Position numbers and translations under genes: made by a program. Below the pieces are notes generated by a model that was given only the letters and a program-made list of their open reading frames with translations, did no database searches and was not told the origin of the DNA. Positions 1-5,533 of a stretch of 5,533 bases of DNA are shown here, one piece after another (position 1 is the stretch's first letter; every line of letters starts with the position of its first letter). The DNA lies in the NCBI GenBank assembly GCA_044359565.1, contig JBIKLX010000200.1:1-5533 (forward strand), written 5' to 3'. Source of the DNA: VFMC01 sp044359565 (lineage in GTDB: Bacteria; Actinomycetota; Acidimicrobiia; Acidimicrobiales; Ilumatobacteraceae).

Positions 1-1524
1 TTCGTGGCCGACATCGCCGACGACGAGCTGGTGCCGTTGGTGCAGAACCTCGGCGGCCACGACCTCGACGTGCTGCTCGACGCCTACCGCCAGTGCGACG
101 CCGTCACCGACCGGCCGAGCGTGGTGTTCGCCTACACCATCAAGGGCTGGGGCCTGCCCATCGCCGGCGACCCGCTGAACCACGCCGCCCTGCTGTCGCC
201 CACGCAGATCGACCAGGTGCGCGCCGAGTTCGGCCTCACCGAAGCGACCGAGTGGGACCGCTTCGACCCCGAGTCGCCCGCCGGCCGCCTGTGTGCGGCG
301 CAGGGCGGCGAGGTGAACAACGTGCCACCCAAGCCTCGCCCCGACCTGCCGGTGCCGGTGGGCGTGGGCGTGGCGGTGGGCGCCAAGCCGGTCAGCACCC
401 AGGAGGTGTTCGGCCGCCTGCTCACCGGTCTCGGTGCCGTCGACGGTGTGGCCGAGCGCATGGTCACCCTGTCGCCCGATGTGAGTGTGAGCACCAACCT
501 CGGCGGCTGGATCAACAAGTTCGGCGTGTTCCACCCCGAGGTGCAGCCCGACTTCCTGGGCAGCGACCGCCTGCTGCGCTGGCAGCAGGGCCCGGGCGGC
601 CGACACATCGAACTGGGCATCAGCGAGATGAACCTGTTCCTCGCGCTGCACGCCCTGGGCCTCGGCCAGGAACTGCACGGCCAGCACCTCGTGCCCATCG
701 GCACCGTGTACGACCCGTTCGTGTGCCGCGGCCTCGATGCGCTCATCTACGCGCTCTACAACGGCGCCCGCTTCATCGTCGTCGGCACACCCGCCGGCGT
801 CACCCTCGCCCCCGAGGGCGGCGCCCACCAGAGCACCATCACCCCGTCGATCGGCCTCGAGTTGCCGGGGATGAGCTACACCGAGCCGTGCTACGCGCAG
901 GCGCTCGACTGGCTGCTGTGCGACGGTATCCACCGCCTCGGGGCGCTCGACGGCGAGAGCCTGTACCTGCGCCTCAGCACCCGCCCCATCGACCAACGGC
1001 CGTTCATCGCCGCACGCGACCGCATCGGCGAAGGTTCGCTGCGCGACCAGGTGCTGGCCGGCGGATATCGCCTCGTCGAGCCCGACGCCGTGCTGGCAGC
1101 CGACCCGCACGCACCCCGGGTGGTGCTCGCCGCCACCGGCGCCGTGGTGCCCGAAGCCGTGCACGCCGCCGCGGCCCTGGCCGACGAGGGCGTGGCCGCC
1201 ACGGTGCTCGACCTCACCTCACCCGATCGCGTGTACCGGGCCTGGCGCGGCGAGATGCAGCAGGCGGGCCGCAGCGCGCGGTCAGCCGATCTGAGCGGAC
1301 TGCACATCGCCTCGCTCATCCGGGCCGACGAGCGCAGTGCCCCCATCGTCACCGTGCACGACGCCGCCAGCCACGCCCTCGCCTGGCTCGGCTCGGTGTT
1401 CGGCCAGCGGGTGAACCCGGTAGGAGTCGATGCGTTCGGCCAGTCGGGTGCCATCGTCGACCTCTACGACCTGTTCGACCTGCTGCCCCAGCAGATCGCC
1501 AATGCCGCGCTGGCCACGCTGTGA
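1..1524 (+). CDS. AceE-like 2-oxo acid dehydrogenase E1 / transketolase-like protein, C-terminal part (5' end outside window)
   Basis: The reading frame is open from base 1 and ends with TGA at 1522-1524, leaving 507 residues. The GTG at base 4 is unlikely to be the true start, because the protein opens inside a thiamine-diphosphate (ThDP) enzyme domain. Visible landmarks match homodimeric pyruvate dehydrogenase E1: YTIKGWG (133-153) with a following His in LNHAAL, like the AceE HTIKGYG...AHQ loop; a STNLGGWINK segment (490-519); ELGISEMN (610-633), carrying the Glu expected to activate ThDP; EGGAHQS (814-834), matching the AceE EDGHS region; and a transketolase C-terminal domain ending near AFGQSG (1432-1449). 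A Val/Gly-rich linker lies at about 346-390. The N-terminal ThDP-binding GDG...N motif must lie upstream. Family members likely oxidatively decarboxylate pyruvate or a related 2-oxo acid. No E2 or E3 gene is visible, so the substrate is unsettled. It is probably cotranscribed with the next two genes. Confidence 0.85.
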   Translation, partial: FVADIADDELVPLVQNLGGHDLDVLLDAYRQCDAVTDRPSVVFAYTIKGWGLPIAGDPLNHAALLSPTQIDQVRAEFGLTEATEWDRFDPESPAGRLCAAQGGEVNNVPPKPRPDLPVPVGVGVAVGAKPVSTQEVFGRLLTGLGAVDGVAERMVTLSPDVSVSTNLGGWINKFGVFHPEVQPDFLGSDRLLRWQQGPGGRHIELGISEMNLFLALHALGLGQELHGQHLVPIGTVYDPFVCRGLDALIYALYNGARFIVVGTPAGVTLAPEGGAHQSTITPSIGLELPGMSYTEPCYAQALDWLLCDGIHRLGALDGESLYLRLSTRPIDQRPFIAARDRIGEGSLRDQVLAGGYRLVEPDAVLAADPHAPRVVLAATGAVVPEAVHAAAALADEGVAATVLDLTSPDRVYRAWRGEMQQAGRSARSADLSGLHIASLIRADERSAPIVTVHDAASHALAWLGSVFGQRVNPVGVDAFGQSGAIVDLYDLFDLLPQQIANAALATL

Positions 1525-1525
1525 T

Positions 1526-1531
1526 TAGGCT
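1526..1531 (+). promoter_or_regulatory. Candidate -10 box (TAGGCT) for a leaderless aldolase transcript
   Basis: TAGGCT fits the actinobacterial TANNNT -10 consensus and ends six bases before the ATG at 1538. That is the spacing expected if transcription begins at or near the start codon. There is no recognisable Shine-Dalgarno sequence in the 13-base gap, and no good -35 hexamer about 17 bases upstream. The same hexamer sits seven bases before the moeB start on the other strand. The gene could still also be read through from the E1 gene. Confidence 0.45.
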
Positions 1532-1537
1532 CGGCGC

Positions 1538-2353
1538 ATGACGACCACCGAGTCCGGCATCCAGATGATCGACGGCATCGAGCTCACCCCCAAGCAGGTG
1601 GGCCTCGAGTTGCCCGCCCCGTTCGCCACGGTCGAGGAAGAGCGCCTGCACCGCAAGCAGAAGCTCGCCGCCGCACTGCGCGTGTTCGGCCGGGTCGGTT
1701 TCGGTGAGGGCGTCGCCGGCCACATCACCGTGCGCGACCCCGAGTTCCCCGATCTGTTCTGGGTGAACCCGTTCGCCATCAGCTTCCGCCACATCCGCGT
1801 CAGCGACCTCATCCTCGTCGACCACCAGGGCAACGTCGTCTACGGCAAGCATCCGGTGAACCGCGCCGCGTTCGTCATCCACTCGGCCGTCCACGAGGCC
1901 CGACCCGATGTCATCGCCGCAGCGCACAGCCACAGCGTGCACGGCAAGGCCTTCAGCTCGCTCGGCATCCCGCTCGACCCCATCACGCAGGACTCGTGCA
2001 TCTTCTACGAGGACCACGTCATCATCACGGCCCAGCGCGGTCGGGTGCAGCTCGGCGTGGAGGACGGGCGCGACCTGGTGTCGCAGTTCCCCACGGGCAA
2101 GGCCGCCATTCACCAGAACCACGGCTTGTTCACCGTCGGCACCACGGTCGACGAGGCCGCCTTCTGGTTCTTGTCGATGGACCGCTCGTGCCAGGCGCAA
2201 CTGATGGCCATGGCCGCCGGCACGCCGAAGCTCATCCCGCACGACGACGCGGTGTACACCCGCGAGCAGACGGCGTCGCACATCGCCGGGTGGCTGAGCT
2301 TCCAGCCGCTGTGGCAGGAGATCTGCCGCACCGATCCCGACCTGTTCGACTGA
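1538..2353 (+). CDS. Class II aldolase/adducin family protein, Mug14-like subgroup
   Basis: This 271-residue protein has the class II aldolase (FucA/AraD/adducin) fold signature. Zinc ligands are expected at His130 and His132 (AHSHSVHG) and His195 (HQNHGLF). The core is preceded by GHITVRDP (61-68) and LFWVNPF (73-79), followed by VNRAAF and a HEARPD segment. It ends with a FQPL...DPDLFD tail. These blocks match, from memory, a family of about 270-300 residues that includes fission yeast Mug14 and many bacterial proteins of unknown substrate. Aligning the RPD...HxH block by eye with fuculose-phosphate aldolase puts Ala110 or Ala111 where that enzyme has its catalytic Glu73, so classical aldol cleavage is doubtful. 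The metal site looks intact. The ATG start is favoured by its position after TAGGCT and by the 13-base gap to the E1 stop. The protein is probably cytosolic. Confidence 0.9.
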   Translation: MTTTESGIQMIDGIELTPKQVGLELPAPFATVEEERLHRKQKLAAALRVFGRVGFGEGVAGHITVRDPEFPDLFWVNPFAISFRHIRVSDLILVDHQGNVVYGKHPVNRAAFVIHSAVHEARPDVIAAAHSHSVHGKAFSSLGIPLDPITQDSCIFYEDHVIITAQRGRVQLGVEDGRDLVSQFPTGKAAIHQNHGLFTVGTTVDEAAFWFLSMDRSCQAQLMAMAAGTPKLIPHDDAVYTREQTASHIAGWLSFQPLWQEICRTDPDLFD

Positions 2354-2363
2354 AAGCCGCCGC

Positions 2364-3245
2364 TTGAGTTCATCGGATTCGAACCGGCTCGACCGGTTCT
2401 CGCCCGAGGCCCTGTTCGTCTTCTCGGGTGTCTCGCAATACACCGGCGCGGTCATCGCCATATCGCTCTTCGACGACGTCAGCCCGGGCACGGTGGCGTG
2501 GTTGCGGGTCATCGGCGCCACCATCGTGCTGATGGCGTTCACCTGGCGTCGGCAGCGTGGCTGGACCCGGCGTGAGGTCTACGCCGCCATGCTGTTCGGC
2601 ACAGCGACGGCGCTGATGAACGTGACGTTCTACTTCGCCATCGAGCGCATCGACCTGGGCAAGGGCGTCGTCATCGAGTTCATCGGTCCCATTGCCGTGG
2701 CAGCTGCCTTCACCCGCACCCGACGCAACACTGCTGCACTCGTGCTGGCCGTGGTGGGCGTGGTGGTGCTGTCGGGCGTGGAGATCGACACCGAGCCGCT
2801 GGGCTTGCTGTTCGTGTTCATGGCCTCGGCGATGTGGGCGGCCTACATCATCATCGGCCGCCACGTGGCCGGCTTCGACCGCGGCTCGGCGGGCCTGGCA
2901 CTGGGCATGCTGTTCGGCGCGTTCGTGCTCATTCCGTTCGGTGCACCGGGCATCGGCGCCGTGGTGGGTCATCCGGCGTGGCTGTTCGCCGCGCTGTCGG
3001 TGGGCGTGCTGTCGAACGTGGTCGGTTACGGCATCGACCAGCACGTGCTGCGCCGGGTGCCGGTGCGCCGCTTCGCACTGCTGCTGGCCCTGCTGCCGGT
3101 GACGGCGATGTTCGTGGGCTTCATCGCCCTCGACCAGACCCCCACCTGGGTCGACCTGCTCGGTGCCGCCCTCGTCATCACCGGTGTCGCCATCCAAGAG
3201 CGCGAGGTCCTCGCCGCCGACGAACTCGACGTCGCCTCCGCCTGA
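2364..3245 (+). CDS. EamA/RhtA-like drug/metabolite transporter, ten predicted TM helices
   Basis: This 293-residue integral membrane protein belongs to the drug/metabolite transporter superfamily. Hydrophobic segments lie at about 16-35, 41-60, 72-92, 99-117, 122-139, 146-165, 176-193, 203-223, 236-256 and 262-279. That gives ten helices in two EamA repeats, the usual length and layout. The LGKGVVIEFIGPIAVA block (98-113) closely resembles the LG.AVALEFTGPLAVA block of the E. coli threonine/homoserine exporter RhtA. The second half (ASAMWAAYIIIG; RVPVRRFALLLALLP) also follows RhtA. Export of an amino acid or similar small metabolite is therefore likely, but the substrate is inferred. The TTG start at 2364 lies 10 bases after the aldolase stop, with a weak purine stretch (GAAAG, 2352-2356) seven bases upstream. 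No nearer in-frame ATG or GTG leaves helix 1 intact. It is probably the last gene of the + strand operon. Confidence 0.88.
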   Translation: MSSSDSNRLDRFSPEALFVFSGVSQYTGAVIAISLFDDVSPGTVAWLRVIGATIVLMAFTWRRQRGWTRREVYAAMLFGTATALMNVTFYFAIERIDLGKGVVIEFIGPIAVAAAFTRTRRNTAALVLAVVGVVVLSGVEIDTEPLGLLFVFMASAMWAAYIIIGRHVAGFDRGSAGLALGMLFGAFVLIPFGAPGIGAVVGHPAWLFAALSVGVLSNVVGYGIDQHVLRRVPVRRFALLLALLPVTAMFVGFIALDQTPTWVDLLGAALVITGVAIQEREVLAADELDVASA

Positions 3246-3315
3246 CCGCGCCGCTCTGACCCCGCCCGCCACCCCGGCCTGTCCGACCCGTCCCCGACCC
3301 CGCCCTCCCCCGTCC
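3246..3315 (+). terminator. C-rich, G-poor tract after eamA: candidate Rho-dependent termination region
   Basis: Immediately downstream of the transporter stop the + strand becomes extremely C-rich. By hand count, bases 3261-3310 hold 34 C, 9 G, 4 T and 3 A. A C-over-G bubble in the transcript is the classical feature of rut sites. No stem followed by a T-run is visible here, so an intrinsic terminator is not supported. The same tract read on the - strand has five G-runs of at least three bases within 3287-3311. Confidence 0.35.
3287..3311 (-). other. Potential G-quadruplex motif on the - strand
   Basis: On the + strand, C-runs of 3, 4, 4, 3 and 5 bases (3287-3289, 3292-3295, 3298-3301, 3303-3305, 3307-3311) are separated by linkers of only 1-2 bases. 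The - strand therefore satisfies the G3+N1-7 quadruplex rule with one spare run. It lies between two convergent genes. Any function, for example in stopping moeB read-through, is inference; the motif could simply follow from the C-rich tract. Confidence 0.5.
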
Positions 3316-3346
3316 GTGCGCCCGGACCGCCCCAGCACCGGTGTTC
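3313..3346. repeat. Degenerate copy of the intergenic repeat
   Basis: Ungapped alignment by eye with 3379-3412 gives 26 matches of 34. Most of the differences are C/T or G/A transitions. The hairpin arms visible in the two better copies are not preserved here, which suggests an older, decayed unit. Confidence 0.5.
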
Positions 3347-3381
3347 TGCAGCAGGACATCCCTCACGAAGCCGCAAGATCC

Positions 3382-3419
3382 GTGCGGCTGGACCGCCCTG
3401 GTGCCGGTCTACGCTCACG
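3382..3419. repeat. Intergenic direct repeat, copy 1 (38 bp)
   Basis: This segment matches 3434-3471 at 36 of 38 positions, with a 52-base period. It contains a small imperfect hairpin. Outer arms TGGACC (3389-3394) and GGTCTA (3406-3411) and an inner CGCC/GGTG pairing each use one G-U wobble in + strand RNA. No open reading frame with coding character covers it. Confidence 0.8.
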
Positions 3420-3433
3420 GAGCTGCTGGGTCG

Positions 3434-3471
3434 GTGCGGCTGGACCACCCTGGTGCCGGTCCACGCTCACG
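3434..3471. repeat. Intergenic direct repeat, copy 2 (38 bp)
   Basis: This is the second copy, differing from 3382-3419 only at 3447 (A for G) and 3462 (C for T). Here the outer arms TGGAC/GTCCA and the inner CACC/GGTG pair by Watson-Crick rules only, with a three-base bulge on the 3' side. The CTCACG that closes this copy also recurs at 3362-3367 and 3414-3419, so the repeat unit runs a little beyond the 38 bases. Confidence 0.8.
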
Positions 3472-3479
3472 AATGGGTG

Positions 3480-3514
3480 AGACGAGACGGGACGAGACGG
3501 GACGGGACGGGACG
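3480..3514. repeat. Pentanucleotide tandem repeat, seven copies of RGACG
   Basis: Seven head-to-tail pentamers read AGACG, AGACG, GGACG, AGACG, GGACG, GGACG, GGACG without interruption. The + strand is purine-rich and the - strand is a CGTCC/CGTCT pyrimidine-rich tract just past the moeB stop. Slippage could make its length variable between strains. Confidence 0.85.
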
Positions 3515-3516
3515 TG

Positions 3517-3542
3517 CCGGGGGCGCAGGGCAGGAGCCCCGG
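3517..3542. terminator. Inverted repeat CCGGGG/CCCCGG between convergent genes, possible weak terminator
   Basis: Arms 3517-3522 and 3537-3542 are perfectly complementary (6 bp, all G/C) with a 14-base loop. The hairpin lies about 25 bases beyond the moeB stop, and on that strand it is followed by the pyrimidine-rich CGTCC tract. There is no U-run on either strand, so intrinsic termination is only a possibility. A second small inverted repeat, CTGAC-CGAG-GTCAG (3556-3569), overlaps the moeB stop codon itself. Confidence 0.3.
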
Positions 3543-3565
3543 TGGCGTACGGCGCCTGACCGAGG

Positions 3566-4729
<1,164 letters not shown>

Positions 4730-4736
4730 GGCCGAA

Positions 4737-4742
4737 AGCCTA
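4737..4742 (-). promoter_or_regulatory. Candidate -10 box (TAGGCT) for a leaderless moeB transcript
   Basis: Read on the - strand, TAGGCT ends seven bases before the moeB ATG (4729-4727). It lies in the 33-base gap after the sirtuin gene. It matches TANNNT and is identical to the box before the aldolase gene. No Shine-Dalgarno sequence is evident, and the region about 17 bases upstream has no good TTGACA-like hexamer. moeB may thus have its own promoter as well as read-through from the sirtuin gene. Confidence 0.5.
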
Positions 4743-4762
4743 CCGAGTCGGTCGGGATTACC

Positions 4763-5533
4763 TCACGGGGCGTTCGGCCCGTCGAGCACCTCGACCAGAC
4801 GGGGCAACATCTCCGAGATCGACCCGAGCAGCACTGCGTCGGCGTACCGGTCCATCTTCGTCGGCTCGCCGTTCACGATGACCACGCGCGCCCCTGCGGC
4901 CTTGGCGCGCGGCACCACGTTGGCCGCCGGGAACACCGACAGGCTCGAGCCCACCGCCAGCAACAGGTCGCATTGTTCGGCCGCCACCATCGCTGCCTCG
5001 ATCACCTCGGGCACCAGCGACTGCCCGAACGAGATCGTGTCGCTCTTCAAGATGCCGTCGCCGGCGCCGACGATGAGCCCGGTCTGCTCGCACAGCAGAC
5101 AGTGCGGGTCGGGGTCGCCGGCACGAACTCGTTCGAGGGTCTCGGCCATCGGGCGACGATCGCCGCACGTCCAGCACCGGCTCCACCACATCGTGCCGTG
5201 CACCTCGATCACCTTTGCCGGGTCGTGCCCAGCGCGCTGGTGCAGTTCGTCGATGTTCTGCGTGACGAGGGCTGTGAGACGTCGCTGCTCCTCGATCTCG
5301 AGCAGGGCGAGATGCCCGGCGTTGGGCTGCGCTGTCCACGCCGGGTTGTCGAGCCGGTTGCGCCACGCCGCCTGGCGCACCTCGGCGTCGGCCAGGTAGT
5401 GCTGCAACGTCGAGGCCTTCTCGGCCAACGGGTTCCGGGTCCACAGTCCGTTCGGGCCACGGAAGTCGGGGATGCCCGAATCGGTGGAGATACCGGCACC
5501 CGTGAGCACCGTCACCCGCGCCGCCTGCGCCAT
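4763..5533 (-). CDS. Sirtuin (SIR2-family) NAD-dependent protein deacylase, start at or beyond the window edge
   Basis: The 256 residues visible cover essentially the whole SIR2 catalytic core: GAGIS (12-16) and GIPDFRG (20-26) for NAD binding, TQNID (91-95), catalytic His112 in VHGTMWW, zinc cysteines 120, 123, 145 and 148 (CWTC and CLLC), ILKSDTISFGQ (161-171), VGSSLSVFPAA (194-204) and VNGEPT (220-225). It should remove acyl groups from lysines, using NAD+ and yielding nicotinamide and O-acyl-ADP-ribose. The GPNGLW sequence after the FRG motif resembles SIRT6/7-like sirtuins, and I do not see the Tyr/Arg signature of CobB/SIRT5 desuccinylases. About ten residues (roughly 149-159) appear inserted between the second CxxC and GILKS compared with the usual CxxCGGILKS. 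The ATG at 5533-5531 ends the window; relatives often have several more residues before this point, so the true start may lie outside. It is followed by moeB. Confidence 0.9.
   Translation of the reverse strand: MAQAARVTVLTGAGISTDSGIPDFRGPNGLWTRNPLAEKASTLQHYLADAEVRQAAWRNRLDNPAWTAQPNAGHLALLEIEEQRRLTALVTQNIDELHQRAGHDPAKVIEVHGTMWWSRCWTCGDRRPMAETLERVRAGDPDPHCLLCEQTGLIVGAGDGILKSDTISFGQSLVPEVIEAAMVAAEQCDLLLAVGSSLSVFPAANVVPRAKAAGARVVIVNGEPTKMDRYADAVLLGSISEMLPRLVEVLDGPNAP

Noticed and set aside
351..380. GGTGGGCGTGGGCGTGGCGGTG near-repeat in the E1 gene
   Set aside because: It encodes the Val/Gly-rich interdomain linker in frame, so low complexity explains it without a separate element.
93..1541. 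+ strand open frame in the second frame of the E1 gene
   Set aside because: It is Arg/Pro-rich shadow translation. The E1 frame carries all the conserved motifs.
1349..2542. Long - strand open frame (397 codons) across the E1 and aldolase genes
   Set aside because: It is antisense to two well-supported genes; its translation is charged and low-complexity with no recognisable domain. GC-rich codon bias readily opens such frames.
2370..3359. Long - strand open frame (329 codons) antisense to the transporter
   Set aside because: The translation is His/Gln/Arg-rich without motifs, while the + strand encodes a clear ten-helix protein.
3313..3471. Possible CRISPR array from regularly spaced repeats
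   Set aside because: There are only two good copies plus one decayed copy, the gap between the good copies is 14 bases, the units sit at unequal distances, and no cas genes are in view.
3341..3559. Small + strand open frame (72 codons) through the repeat region
   Set aside because: It has no ribosome-binding site, its composition comes from the repeats themselves, and equally long frames exist on the other strand.

Overview
The window is very GC-rich, with strong G/C bias at third codon positions. All the proteins look actinobacterial. Together with apparently leaderless starts preceded by TAGGCT, this suggests a high-GC Actinomycetota, plausibly an Acidimicrobiia/Ilumatobacter-like lineage. 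That placement is inference from style and remembered homologues, not a search.

Left half, + strand: three tightly spaced genes read as one probable operon. The first is the C-terminal two-thirds or so of an AceE-like, thiamine-diphosphate-dependent 2-oxo acid dehydrogenase E1 / transketolase-like protein (1-1524, cut by the window edge). Thirteen bases later comes a class II aldolase/adducin-family protein of the fungal Mug14-like type (1538-2353). Ten bases after that, from a TTG start, comes a ten-helix EamA/RhtA-type exporter (2364-3245). The set suggests metabolism of a small oxo- or hydroxy-acid plus export of a product or amino acid, but no substrate can be read from the sequence.

Middle: 320 bases without a convincing gene (3246-3565) lie between convergent genes. 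In order they hold a C-rich, G-poor tract that could serve Rho and whose opposite strand could form a G-quadruplex; a family of three related repeat units (one degenerate, two nearly identical 52 bases apart); a seven-copy RGACG pentamer tract; and small inverted repeats near the end of the minus-strand gene.

Right half, - strand: a sirtuin NAD-dependent deacylase (4763-5533, N-terminus at the window edge) is followed after 33 bases by a MoeB/MoeZ-like sulfur-carrier adenylyltransferase with an N-terminal rhodanese domain (3566-4729). The latter would adenylate, and probably sulfurate, a MoaD/ThiS/CysO-type ubiquitin-like carrier.

Most of the window is ordinary metabolism. The points most worth a second look are the intergenic repeat family, whose copy-to-copy differences keep a hairpin pairable; the identical TAGGCT box placed 6-7 bases before two ATG starts on opposite strands; and the insertion in the sirtuin zinc module. 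I found no clear evidence of a new defence or mobile system.
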